Shown here one piece after another: positions 1-8,198 of a stretch of DNA of 22,710 nucleotides. The stretch lies in the NCBI GenBank assembly GCA_937941555.1, contig CALDHJ010000454.1, forward strand, positions 1 through 22,710. Direction: 5' to 3'. Under the pieces are notes generated by a model that saw only the letters and a program-made list of their open reading frames with translations, was not told the origin of the DNA and did no database searches. Position numbers and translations under genes: made by a program. The first letter of the stretch is position 1, and each line of letters begins with the position of its first letter. This stretch comes from an uncultured Granulosicoccaceae bacterium. GTDB lineage: Bacteria; Pseudomonadota; Gammaproteobacteria; CALCKW01.

Positions 1-598
1 GGTGTTCCTGCAGACCGACCTCGACACACTGGTCCGCCGTTTCAACGAAACACGGCGCCGTCACCCGATGACGCACAAGGATCGCCCGCTGGTTCAAGCC
101 ATCCACGAAGAGCGGCGCGTGCTCGAGCCGATCTCGCAAAACGCCGACGCCTTCATCGACACCACGACCACCAACCTGCACCAGCTTCGCCAACACGTCC
201 GCGACCGCATCGTCAAGACACATGGCGATGGCATGTCGATCCTGTTCCAATCATTTGGTTACAAGCACGGCACCCCGCTCGACACCGATTTCGCATTCGA
301 CATTCGCTGCCTTCCGAACCCGCACTGGCAGGTCAACCTGCGACCACTCGACGGACGCGACGCACCGATTATCGATTTTCTCGAAGAACACGACAGTGTC
401 AGTGACATGTACCAGTCCATCGAGAGTTTCTTGCGACGTTTCGTACCGCACTTCGAATCCGAAGGGCGCGCCTACCTGACCATTTCAATCGGCTGCACCG
501 GCGGTCGCCACCGCAGCGTGTACATGGTCGAGAAACTGGCATCAGAATTTCGCAAGGCCGGACACACCGTGTCGGTTCGTCACCGCGAAATCGGCTGA
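1..598 (+). CDS. rapZ: RNase adapter protein RapZ (partial, 3' end)
   Basis: The left edge of the window cuts this gene; about 198 C-terminal residues are present, against roughly 284 in the full-length family. The visible part holds the end of the P-loop NTPase-like domain (LVRRFNETRRRHP) and the C-terminal domain with the family hallmarks LPNPHW and GCTGGRHRSVYMVE close to the end. RapZ binds the small RNA GlmZ and hands it to RNase E in enterobacteria, linking to cell-envelope amino-sugar synthesis; outside that group its targets are less clear. The gene stops 32 bp before ptsH on the same strand. This placement next to regulatory PTS genes is typical of proteobacteria and supports the call. 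The first codon in the window is not the natural start. Confidence 0.95.
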   Translation, partial: VFLQTDLDTLVRRFNETRRRHPMTHKDRPLVQAIHEERRVLEPISQNADAFIDTTTTNLHQLRQHVRDRIVKTHGDGMSILFQSFGYKHGTPLDTDFAFDIRCLPNPHWQVNLRPLDGRDAPIIDFLEEHDSVSDMYQSIESFLRRFVPHFESEGRAYLTISIGCTGGRHRSVYMVEKLASEFRKAGHTVSVRHREIG

Positions 599-630
599 AC
601 CAAACAACGCGAACGGGGGACACACCTGTC

Positions 631-900
631 ATGCAAAGCGTCACCGTCGAAATCATCAACAAGCTCGGGCTGCACGCCCGCGCCGCCGCCAAGCTCGTCA
701 AGACCGCCTCCACCTTTTCATCGGACATCACACTCGATCGCAATGGCCAGACGGTCTCAGCCAAGAGCATCATGGGTGTGATGATGTTGGCCGCGAGCAA
801 GGGCACCGAAGTCACCGTGAGCGCAGACGGTGAAGACGAAGTCGAGGCACTCGACGGCGTCGTCGACCTCATCAACGACCGTTTCGGCGAAGACGAATGA
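631..900 (+). CDS. ptsH: HPr phosphocarrier protein
   Basis: This 89-residue protein is of normal HPr length. The phosphorylation site His15 sits in GLHARAA, and the regulatory serine Ser46 in AKSIMGVM, the site phosphorylated by HPr kinase where that enzyme exists. It accepts phosphate from enzyme I, which is encoded 33 bp downstream. A GGGGGA ribosome-binding stretch ends about 10 bp before the ATG. No sugar-specific PTS permease is visible here, and rapZ is next door, so the role is probably the regulatory (nitrogen/carbon-status) PTS rather than bulk sugar uptake. It could equally be named npr; the sequence does not distinguish the two. Confidence 0.95.
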   Translation: MQSVTVEIINKLGLHARAAAKLVKTASTFSSDITLDRNGQTVSAKSIMGVMMLAASKGTEVTVSADGEDEVEALDGVVDLINDRFGEDE

Positions 901-933
901 CGCCGGCTCGGGCATGAACCGGAGCACTAACCC

Positions 934-2682
934 GTGAGTTTGATGTTCAACGGCATTGGCGTGTCGCGCGGTATCGGTATCGCGCCGGCCAGGACGCTGC
1001 AGCGCGAGTTGGGCGAAATTCGCGAGACGCCGATCGAACGCAACCAAGTCAGCGGCGAGATCCGCCGTTTCCAGCGTGCCATCAAGACGGCCACGCGCGA
1101 ACTGACCGCAGTCGAGAAAAACATCCCGGAGTCGGCGACCTCCGACATCCGCGCGTTCATCGAAACCCACCTCCTGATGCTCGCTGATGAAGCCTTCGTC
1201 AACCGGCCGAAGGACATCATCAAAGAGCAGCTCGTCAACGCCGAGTGGGCAGTACACACCCACCGCGAGAGCATCATCGAAGTGTTCGAGGCGATGGAAG
1301 ACCCCTACCTCGCCACGCGCAAGAACGACGTCAACCACGTCGTCGACTCGGTGTTGCGCGCGCTGCAGAAAGGCAACGCGCTGCGCAACGCGCTCGAGGA
1401 ATCCGATTGGAACGGTGTGATCGTCGTCGCCGATGACCTGACGCCAGCCGACACGGTACAGATGCAAACCCAGGGCGTAGCCGGCTTCATCACCGAGACC
1501 GGGGGCCACCTTTCCCACACCGCCATTCTCGCCCGCTCGCTCGGCATACCGGCGATCGTGGGTGTGCACGAAGCTCGGCGCTACATCCTCGACGGCGAAG
1601 AGCTGCTGATCGACGGCTCGAACGGCCTGGTGTCGGCCGCACCCGATGAAAAGAGCCTCGCCGACTACCGCAAGCGCCAGCGCGAGCAGCGCCGCGCCGC
1701 AAAAGCCCTCGAGACCCTGCGCGACGCACCGGCCAAGGCGCGCAGCGGCGAGAAGATCGGGCTCTACGCCAACATCGAAATCGACGACGACGTCAAGGCG
1801 CTCAAGCGCGCCAACGCCGTGGGCGTCGGGTTGTATCGCACCGAGTTCCTCTACATGAACCGCGATGACATCCCGACCGAAGAAGAGCACTACCGCAACT
1901 ACACACGCATTCTGCGCGCGCTGCGCGGCGCGCCGCTGACGATCCGCACTGTCGATCTCGGCGCCGACAAGGAAGCGTCCAGCATGCAGGGGCCGCTCGC
2001 ACACAACCCCGCGCTCGGACTGCGTGGGATACGCCGATCGCTCAAGGAACCCGCGCTGTTCGTGCCTCAACTGCGGGCGATTCTGCGTGCGGCAACCAAG
2101 GGTTCGGTCAACATCCTTTTGCCGATGCTGACCAGCCTCGACGAGGTGCGACAGACGCGCGCCCTGATCGCACAAACCCGGGATGCGCTGATCGCCGAAG
2201 GCTACAAGATCGGTGAGGACTACCGCATCGGCGGCATGATCGAAGTGCCGGCCGCCGCCATTGCCGCCGACCAGTTCGCCGCCGAGCTCGACTTCCTCTC
2301 GATCGGCACCAACGACCTGATCCAGTACACGCTGGCCATCGACCGCATCGACGACCACGTCAACTACCTCTACGATCCGCTTCACCCGGCTGTGTTGATG
2401 TTGGTCAAGGCGTCGATCGACGCCGGCAACAAGCGCGGCATTCCGGTGTCGTTGTGCGGGGAGATGGCGGGCGAACCAAGGTTCATTCGGCTGCTGCTCG
2501 GCCTTGGCCTGCGCGATTTCTCGATGCCGGTCAACAGCCTGCTCGCGGCCAAACAGGTGATTCTCAAGAGCCGTCTCAAGGACCTCCGACCCAAGGCCCT
2601 CGCCTTTGTGCGAACCACTGACGCGAACAAGCGCAATGAGCTGCTCGACGCCATGAACCACGACCTCGATCTGCCACACTGA
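934..2682 (+). CDS. ptsI: PTS enzyme I (phosphoenolpyruvate-protein phosphotransferase)
   Basis: This 582-residue protein transfers phosphate from phosphoenolpyruvate to HPr. The N-terminal HPr-binding region is followed by the phosphohistidine domain with GGHLSHTAILARS, where the second His (about residue 195) is the expected active site. The C-terminal TIM barrel carries TVDLGADK, FLSIGTNDLIQYTLAIDR and VSLCGEMAGE, with the catalytic Cys near residue 508. There is no N-terminal GAF domain, so this is a ptsI-type enzyme and not the PtsP variant. The GTG start at 934 has GGAG nine bases upstream and gives the expected N-terminus. It follows ptsH by 33 bp and precedes mgtE by about 80 bp, so the genes are probably cotranscribed. 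Confidence 0.97.
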   Translation: MSLMFNGIGVSRGIGIAPARTLQRELGEIRETPIERNQVSGEIRRFQRAIKTATRELTAVEKNIPESATSDIRAFIETHLLMLADEAFVNRPKDIIKEQLVNAEWAVHTHRESIIEVFEAMEDPYLATRKNDVNHVVDSVLRALQKGNALRNALEESDWNGVIVVADDLTPADTVQMQTQGVAGFITETGGHLSHTAILARSLGIPAIVGVHEARRYILDGEELLIDGSNGLVSAAPDEKSLADYRKRQREQRRAAKALETLRDAPAKARSGEKIGLYANIEIDDDVKALKRANAVGVGLYRTEFLYMNRDDIPTEEEHYRNYTRILRALRGAPLTIRTVDLGADKEASSMQGPLAHNPALGLRGIRRSLKEPALFVPQLRAILRAATKGSVNILLPMLTSLDEVRQTRALIAQTRDALIAEGYKIGEDYRIGGMIEVPAAAIAADQFAAELDFLSIGTNDLIQYTLAIDRIDDHVNYLYDPLHPAVLMLVKASIDAGNKRGIPVSLCGEMAGEPRFIRLLLGLGLRDFSMPVNSLLAAKQVILKSRLKDLRPKALAFVRTTDANKRNELLDAMNHDLDLPH

Positions 2683-2763
2683 GCCACTGAACGCCCGGTG
2701 AACCACTCCGGTCACTGACACGTCCCGTCGTCAACGCCCCAATTCGCTCCAAGAGGCCGCGAG

Positions 2764-4131
2764 ATGTCCCTGCAGAACCCGTCCCCGGACGCAACCAACC
2801 CGCGTGAAATCGGCGCGTTGCAGGCAGTACTAGAGAGCGGTCAGGCCGAGACAGCCCGCGCCACATTGCAAGGCATGCACCCGGCCGAAATCGCGAACGT
2901 GCTCGAAGGGATCCCGGGCAGCCGAAGACTCGTGGTGTGGCAGCTACTCGATGACGCCCTCGCCGGCGACGTGCTGATCGAACTCAACGACGAGTCGCGC
3001 GACACCCTGGTGCAGCAACTCGATTCGGAAGACCTGATCCAGGCCATTCAACACCTCGAAGTCGACGACATCGCCGACGTGGTGCAGGGTTTGCCCGACG
3101 CCGCCATCCCGGAAGTCCTCGCCGGGATGGACAAACAGAACCGTCAGCGGTTGGAGTCGGTCCTGTCCTGGCCCGAAGACAGCGCCGGCGGTCTCATGGA
3201 TCTCGACGTCGTCACCGTGCGTGCCGATGTGTCGCTTGACGTGGTGCTGCGTTACCTCAGGCTCAAGGGCGAGATACCCCGCCATACCGACAGATTGATT
3301 GTCGTTGACCGCTTCGATCACTACCTTGGCGTGCTGCCGATTCGCCGACTGCTGAGCAACGACTCGGACAAACGCGTGTCGGAGGTGATGCGGCGCGACG
3401 TCGATCCGGTGCCGGTCGAGACTGACCAGCACGAAGTCATCCGCCAGTTCGAAGAACGCGACCTCGTATCCGCCGCCGTGGTCGACCGCGAGAACAAGCT
3501 GCTCGGTCGGATCACGATCGACGATGTCGTCGACGCCATGCGCGAAGAAGCCGATCAGCAGATGTACAGCCTGGCCGGCGTCTCAACCGAAGAGGATCTC
3601 TTCGGCTCGGTGCTGAATGCGAGCCGGCGCCGCGCGATCTGGCTCGGCATCAACCTCCTGACCGCCCTGCTCGCCGCGTGGGTGATCGGTCGCTTCGAGG
3701 TGGCGCTCGATCAGATCGTCGCGCTGGCCATTCTCAACCCGGTGGTGGCCAGCATGGGCGGCATCGCGGGCAGCCAGACCCTGACACTGGTGATCCGCGG
3801 TCAGGCACTCGGCCAATTGTCATCCCACAACCTGCGCTGGCTGATGACAAAGGAAGTGCTGGTGGGGCTGCTCAACGGCACGCTCTGGGCGATTGTCGTC
3901 GCCGTGATCACGCAGTTGTGGTTCGACGACACACAGCTCGGCCTGATCATCGGTGCGGCGCTCGTGATCAACATGGCGGCCGCCACCGCCGCCGGGGTTG
4001 CGATTCCAACCCTGCTCCAACGCATGGGAATCGACCCCGCGCTGGCGGGCGGTGTGGTGCTGACCACCGTCACCGATGTGGTCGGCTTCGTCTCGTTTCT
4101 GGGTCTCGCATCAGCCATCCTGCTGCACTGA
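2764..4131 (+). CDS. mgtE: Magnesium transporter MgtE
   Basis: This 455-residue inner-membrane Mg2+ channel has the complete family architecture. An acidic helical MgtE_N domain (about residues 15-130) rich in Leu/Asp repeats is followed by two CBS domains (about 135-260; for example the stretch starting VMRRDVDPVPVE) and a C-terminal block of about five membrane helices from residue 285. The pore region contains NPVVASMGGIAGSQTL. In the family, the N and CBS domains sense cytosolic Mg2+ and close the pore. The ATG at 2764 has AAGAGG seven bases upstream. The position after ptsI is recurrent in gammaproteobacteria with a regulatory PTS; a functional link between the two is not established by the sequence. 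Confidence 0.96.
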   Translation: MSLQNPSPDATNPREIGALQAVLESGQAETARATLQGMHPAEIANVLEGIPGSRRLVVWQLLDDALAGDVLIELNDESRDTLVQQLDSEDLIQAIQHLEVDDIADVVQGLPDAAIPEVLAGMDKQNRQRLESVLSWPEDSAGGLMDLDVVTVRADVSLDVVLRYLRLKGEIPRHTDRLIVVDRFDHYLGVLPIRRLLSNDSDKRVSEVMRRDVDPVPVETDQHEVIRQFEERDLVSAAVVDRENKLLGRITIDDVVDAMREEADQQMYSLAGVSTEEDLFGSVLNASRRRAIWLGINLLTALLAAWVIGRFEVALDQIVALAILNPVVASMGGIAGSQTLTLVIRGQALGQLSSHNLRWLMTKEVLVGLLNGTLWAIVVAVITQLWFDDTQLGLIIGAALVINMAAATAAGVAIPTLLQRMGIDPALAGGVVLTTVTDVVGFVSFLGLASAILLH

Positions 4132-4174
4132 ACACACGATCCGCGCGCACCACAGCAGCCACGCCGACAATCGG

Positions 4175-5095
4175 CTAACGCGGCTCCGGTCCGATACCGC
4201 GGACGCGATCGAGCAGCCGCCCGTCAATGCACAGCAGCCCAAGGCCGATGATGAGCGCGCCAAGCACTTCCCGCACGCGAATCACCTCACCCAGAAACAC
4301 CGCGCCCAACGCCAGGGCCGTGACCGGAATCAACAAAGTCACCAACATGACATTGCTCGCGCCGGCACGCGCCATCAAGGTGAAGAACACGATGTACGCG
4401 AGCGCCGTCCCGAACACCGCCATCGCAACAATCGACCACAATGCCCACGTGCTCGGGGCAGCAAGCGCCCAGGGTTGATCCACCACACCCACGACCACCA
4501 GCATCACCAGCGATGAGCACAACAACTGGCAGGTGGCAGACTTGACCGGGGCCACCCCTGCAAGGTGGCGTCGCCCCCACAAGGCGGCAAAACCGTAGCT
4601 CAGTGCCGCGGCGAGACACAGCCCGATTCCGAGTGTCTGGCCGACACCAATCGAACCGTCCAGCCCGCGCAACACCGCCACCCCAGCGACGCCGAGCAAC
4701 ACGCCCGCCAGGCGATAGGCCGTCAAGCGCTCTTCGCGAAAACTCGCCATGACCAACACGGTAAAAAGGGGCGTCATGGCATTGATGATCGAAGACAGCC
4801 CGACCGAAATCTGTGTCTGGCCGGCAAAAATCAGCGAAAACGGCAGGACATTGTTGAGCAGCCCCATGCCGAGAAAAGGCAGCCAGTCAGAAAAGGATTC
4901 GGGCAAACGCAGGCCCATGAACCACATCACCGGCAGCAGCGCGCACGCGGCGAGCGACACCCGCAGCAACACGACAGTCAGGGGCGGCAGCTCACGCACA
5001 GCCACACCGGCAAAGAAATAGGCCCCACCCCACAACACCGACAACAACACCAGCAGCGCCCAGTCCGTTCGATCCAGTGTTTTTGCGCGTTGCAC
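4175..5095 (-). CDS. EamA/DMT-family transporter (putative exporter)
   Basis: The 306-residue protein is almost entirely hydrophobic, with about ten membrane segments arranged as two EamA repeats (about residues 12-140 and 155-290). The first begins WALLVLLSVLWGGAYFFAGVAV, and the second repeat contains a similar small-residue-rich pattern followed by GEVIRVREVLGALIIGLGLL. Members of this drug/metabolite transporter superfamily usually export small metabolites or amino acids, but substrates cannot be read from sequence. The start appears to be GTG with only a weak ribosome-binding site. It lies about 107 bp downstream of two glutathione S-transferase genes on the same strand, so co-expression is possible. 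It is convergent with mgtE across only about 43 bp, where I see no clear terminator. Confidence 0.9.
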   Translation of the reverse strand: MQRAKTLDRTDWALLVLLSVLWGGAYFFAGVAVRELPPLTVVLLRVSLAACALLPVMWFMGLRLPESFSDWLPFLGMGLLNNVLPFSLIFAGQTQISVGLSSIINAMTPLFTVLVMASFREERLTAYRLAGVLLGVAGVAVLRGLDGSIGVGQTLGIGLCLAAALSYGFAALWGRRHLAGVAPVKSATCQLLCSSLVMLVVVGVVDQPWALAAPSTWALWSIVAMAVFGTALAYIVFFTLMARAGASNVMLVTLLIPVTALALGAVFLGEVIRVREVLGALIIGLGLLCIDGRLLDRVRGIGPEPR

Positions 5096-5202
5096 CGAAG
5101 CACCCCGAGTAGTTGGTGAGCGGAGCCTAGACCCCGCTATGGCACATCCGACACCCGAAACCTGCGCCGTCGCGTGATGGCAGCCGGCGCCGGGTGTTCA
5201 AG

Positions 5203-5892
5203 TCAACTGGATGGGTTCTGGTTACCGAACAGGTTCTGCCACTTGTCCTTGTCCATATCGGGATCGACCTTCCGGTCCGCCATCACCGCCATGCCGCGCT
5301 GTACGGCCGGACGCTCGGAACACGCTGCGAACCAACGCTGGACTGCCGGAAAATCGTTGAGGTCCTGGCCTTGTCGCTCGTGCGAGGCAATCCACGGATA
5401 GGTCGCCATGTCGAGAATGCCGTAGTCGTCGCCGGCAATCCAGGCGTGGGTTTCAAGACGCGTATTGAGCACACCGTACAGACGCGCGGCTTCGGTGGTG
5501 TAGCGCTCGATGGCGTAGGGCAGCTTCTCCGGCGCGTAGACCCGAAAATGGTGGTTCTGGCCGAGCATCGGACCGATGTGGGCCGCCTGAAACAGCAACC
5601 AGGGCATCAAAGTGTGGCGCGCGCGGGCCTCGCTGACCCAGAACCGACCGGTCTTCTCGGCCAGATACAACAGAATCGCGACCGAGTCATTGACACTAAT
5701 CGGCTCACCGTCCGGGCCGTCGGGGTCAACCAACACCGGGATCTTGTTGTTCGGGCTGATCGCGAGGAAGTCCGGTTCGAATTGCGCGCCCGTGCCGATA
5801 TCGATCGGGATCGTGTTGTACGGCAAACCACACTCCTCGAGCATGATCGTGCACTTCTTTCCGTTGGGCGTTGCCCAGTAATAAAGATCCAT
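5203..5892 (-). CDS. Glutathione S-transferase, Nu-class-like (YfcG/YghU type)
   Basis: The longest open frame begins at 5955, but the ATG at 5892 gives the family N-terminus MDLYYWATPNGKK and a 229-residue protein. The thioredoxin-fold domain (about residues 1-85) has TPNGKK and SPNNKIPVLVD, both diagnostic of the YfcG/YghU (Nu) group, which often acts as glutathione-dependent disulfide reductases. The glutathione-binding segment reads NDSVAILLYLAEK, where family members more usually have Glu-Ser. An all-helical C-terminal domain follows, including GDDYGILDMATYPW. Its ATG overlaps the TGA of the upstream GST gene by one base (TGATG), so translation is probably coupled. The substrate is unknown. 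Confidence 0.9.
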   Translation of the reverse strand: MDLYYWATPNGKKCTIMLEECGLPYNTIPIDIGTGAQFEPDFLAISPNNKIPVLVDPDGPDGEPISVNDSVAILLYLAEKTGRFWVSEARARHTLMPWLLFQAAHIGPMLGQNHHFRVYAPEKLPYAIERYTTEAARLYGVLNTRLETHAWIAGDDYGILDMATYPWIASHERQGQDLNDFPAVQRWFAACSERPAVQRGMAVMADRKVDPDMDKDKWQNLFGNQNPSS

Positions 5893-6605
5893 CACACCGA
5901 ATACCCCGCGTCGCTGAATTCGTATCCCACCGAGTCGGTGGTCAGCGCGCCACACTGAGTGAAGAGTGCATCGCGCCAGGCGTAGACCGGGTCATCGGCG
6001 TTGAGCAGCTGAAAATCCGACACGCTTCTTGCCCACATGAAGGAGGCAAAGAGCAGCAGATCCGCCAGGCCGACCGAGCCCCCACTCAGCCAGGCTTGGC
6101 GTTTCAAGGTGACCCTGAAAGGCGCGAGCGCCCCGTACAAGGCGACGCGGTGCGATTCGCGCCCACCTTGCAGGTCTTCAAGTGTCGCGCCGAACCGCGC
6201 TTCACGCGTTTCCCGAAAGTAGGCTGCGTCCGCGGGTGCGAGGTGATCGTGGATATCGAGAATCACGCTGCGCAGCAGCGGCCCCATGACATTGAACTCG
6301 ATGCAGAGCTTGATCAGCATCGCCTGCCCCATGGCGTCGGCCGAGCCCGCAACCGGGTGTGCGGGATACTGCGCCTCGAGGTGTTGGATGATCTGCCAGG
6401 AATCGACAACTGTGGTGTCGCCATCGGTGAGCACCGGCAACTGTTTCCAGTCGGCGAAGGCGATGGATGCTTTGTCGGTGAAGGGCAACGGTGTCGTCTC
6501 GAGTGGCAGCTGCTTGTGGGCCGCGACCAGTTTCACCAACCAGCAATAGGGGCTGAAGCGGCGCTCCGGCTCTTGCCCACACAAGTCGTACATCTTCAAC
6601 GCCAT
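5892..6605 (-). CDS. Glutathione S-transferase, LigE/beta-etherase-like
   Basis: The frame is open from 6641, but the ATG at 6605 is preceded by GGGAGAG about seven bases upstream and gives MALKMYDLCG, 237 residues in all. The N-terminal thioredoxin-like domain has FSPYCW (about residues 17-22), AHKQLPLETTPLPFT, the cis-proline segment QLPVLTDGD and DSWQIIQHLE. This set matches the LigE/LigG etherase-related GST group, where SPYCWR..MALAHKGL and DSWAIA.YLE are typical. The helical C-terminal domain is present (residues about 95-230). LigE proper cleaves beta-aryl ethers in lignin-derived compounds, but most relatives in ordinary proteobacteria have no assigned substrate, so only the subfamily is claimed. 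It is the first gene of a GST pair with one-base overlap. Confidence 0.85.
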   Translation of the reverse strand: MALKMYDLCGQEPERRFSPYCWLVKLVAAHKQLPLETTPLPFTDKASIAFADWKQLPVLTDGDTTVVDSWQIIQHLEAQYPAHPVAGSADAMGQAMLIKLCIEFNVMGPLLRSVILDIHDHLAPADAAYFRETREARFGATLEDLQGGRESHRVALYGALAPFRVTLKRQAWLSGGSVGLADLLLFASFMWARSVSDFQLLNADDPVYAWRDALFTQCGALTTDSVGYEFSDAGYSV

Positions 6606-6693
6606 CGCGTCTCTCCCTCGGTCAAGTCTGTGCTCGCGCAAAGCCGCGCGAGGCCGGTATCATCTCATATCACATCTACAACCGGAGGCGGCC

Positions 6694-7503
6694 GTGCCGA
6701 CCCCTCTCGACAAAATGTCCGCCACCCTTGGCGACCCCATCGCCTACGCGTTGCCGCTGGGGGACAGCGCGGAACCGCTGAACCGCTTTCTGGGCCAGAC
6801 CCTCGCGCTGCACTTCACCGGTAACATCTACTGCGACAACTGCAACAAGCGCACACCCAAGAGCTACGCCCAGGGGCATTGTTTCAACTGCATGAAGTCA
6901 CTCGCCAGTTGCGACAACTGCATCATCCGGCCCGAGACCTGCCACCACCACCTCGGCACCTGCCGCGAGCCCGACTGGGGCCTGCGCAATTGCTTTGCCC
7001 CGCATATCGTCTACATCGCCAACACCAGTGGCTTGAAAGTCGGCATCACACGCGAGAGCCAGGTGCCAACCCGGTGGATCGACCAAGGCGCAAGCCAGGC
7101 ACTACCGGTGCTGCGTGTGACCAACCGCCTGGTCGCAGGATTGGTCGAAGTACTGCTGGCGCAACACGTCGCCGACAAAACCAATTGGCGCGCCTTGCTC
7201 AAGGGTGAACCCGAGCGACGCGACATGAAAGCCGAGGCCGTGGCGTTGCTTGCACACCTGCAACCCCACCTCGACGCGCTACGCGAGAAACACGGCGAAG
7301 ACGCGATCGAGTTTCTCGAAGAAGACGCGATCGAACTCGAATTCCCGGTGCTGGAGTACCCGGGCAAGATCAGCACACACAATTTCGACAAGGACCCGGT
7401 CGCCGGCGGCACCCTGCTCGGTATCAAGGGTCAGTATCTGATGTTCGACACCGGCGTGATCAACGTGCGCAAGTTCACCGGCTACGACGTCGCTCTGCAG
7501 TGA
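6694..7503 (+). CDS. DUF2797 family cysteine-rich protein
   Basis: The GTG start at 6694 follows GGAGG by five bases and yields 269 residues. The first 100 residues are unusually Cys-rich: CxxC pairs at about 47/50, 63/66 and 73/76, then single Cys at 83, 90 and 100, with a CHHHLGTC stretch. This strongly suggests one or two zinc sites. From about residue 104, HIVYIAN...LKVGITR, then RWIDQGA and a helix with VEVLLAQ, resembles the beta-strand pair, Arg and Glu of GIY-YIG nuclease cores. That comparison is my inference and not a confirmed family assignment. The protein matches my recollection of DUF2797. No function is known to me. It is divergent from the GST pair and convergent with the signal peptidase gene. 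Confidence 0.8.
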   Translation: MPTPLDKMSATLGDPIAYALPLGDSAEPLNRFLGQTLALHFTGNIYCDNCNKRTPKSYAQGHCFNCMKSLASCDNCIIRPETCHHHLGTCREPDWGLRNCFAPHIVYIANTSGLKVGITRESQVPTRWIDQGASQALPVLRVTNRLVAGLVEVLLAQHVADKTNWRALLKGEPERRDMKAEAVALLAHLQPHLDALREKHGEDAIEFLEEDAIELEFPVLEYPGKISTHNFDKDPVAGGTLLGIKGQYLMFDTGVINVRKFTGYDVALQ

Positions 7504-7559
7504 GCCTCAAGCCGCCTCACCTGCGGCAGAATGGCACGCCCGACACGCGCTGACCGCCG

Positions 7560-8198
7560 CTACTCGAAGCGGTGCGCGACCCGGTCGACAAAGGGCCAGG
7601 AGGTCGAAAACGACACCGCGACGCGCGACACGCGTGCAATCACCCGGTCGGCTGGCACCGGACCGAACCGCCGTGAATCGACACTGTTGTCGCGGTGATC
7701 CCCCATCATGAAATAGTGCCCCTCGGGCACAGACCATTGCCCGGCCGGTGCCGACCCGCCACGGCTGATACGCCAGGCGTGTGGCTGTTCACCCAGCGCC
7801 TCTGTACCGTCGGCGGCGAGACCCACGACTCGATCAACATCGAGGGCGACCGGTTCGCCATTGACCACAATCCGCACCCCGTCACTTGCGATCACGTCGC
7901 CCGGCAAGCCAACGACCCGTTTGACGTAGAGCTTGTCGGTACCCGGTGGGTAGAAGGTGACAACGTCCCCGCGCGCCGGCTTCCCGGTGCGCCACAAGAC
8001 CCGATTCACCACCGGCAGCGCCGGCCCGAACGCGCGCTTGTCGGTCAGCACGACGTCGCCGACGAGCAGGGTCGGTTCCATCGAGCCACTCGGCACGAAA
8101 TTCCAGTCGGCGACAGCGGTTCGAAAGCCGAGCAGGCCGAACACCAACACCACCAGGGGGTACCACTCTCGCCAACGTCGACGCGTCGGTGCGCTCAT
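7560..8198 (-). CDS. lepB: Signal peptidase I (compact form)
   Basis: The ATG at 8198 is preceded by AAGGAG with a six-base spacer, so I prefer it to the in-frame start 14 codons upstream; the product is 212 residues. One N-terminal membrane anchor (about residues 13-30) precedes the catalytic box FVPSGSMEPTL with Ser39. The Lys general base is in YVKRVVGLPGD (about Lys93), and the C-terminal box reads GDHRDNSVDSR. The E. coli enzyme is about 324 residues with two anchors, so this is a short single-anchor form. The conserved GDNRDNS has His in place of the first Asn. The enzyme cleaves signal peptides on the periplasmic face. It is not beside lepA or rnc, so it may be a second signal peptidase with specialised substrates. 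Confidence 0.93.
   Translation of the reverse strand: MSAPTRRRWREWYPLVVLVFGLLGFRTAVADWNFVPSGSMEPTLLVGDVVLTDKRAFGPALPVVNRVLWRTGKPARGDVVTFYPPGTDKLYVKRVVGLPGDVIASDGVRIVVNGEPVALDVDRVVGLAADGTEALGEQPHAWRISRGGSAPAGQWSVPEGHYFMMGDHRDNSVDSRRFGPVPADRVIARVSRVAVSFSTSWPFVDRVAHRFE

Noticed and set aside
757..2721. A 654-codon open frame on the minus strand opposite ptsH/ptsI
   Set aside because: It lies antisense to unmistakable HPr and enzyme I genes. Its translation is Val/Asp/Arg-rich without domains, as expected from GC-rich codon bias.
4132..4174. A bidirectional terminator between mgtE and the DMT transporter
   Set aside because: I found no GC-rich stem followed by T residues in this short convergent gap.
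6658..6663. TATCAT as a -10 box for the DUF2797 gene
   Set aside because: There is no acceptable -35 at 16-18 bp upstream, so a promoter call is not justified.
7511..7526. Short GCCGC...GCGGC inverted repeat between the convergent DUF2797 and lepB genes
   Set aside because: There is no T-tract on either side and the stem is short; common in GC-rich DNA.
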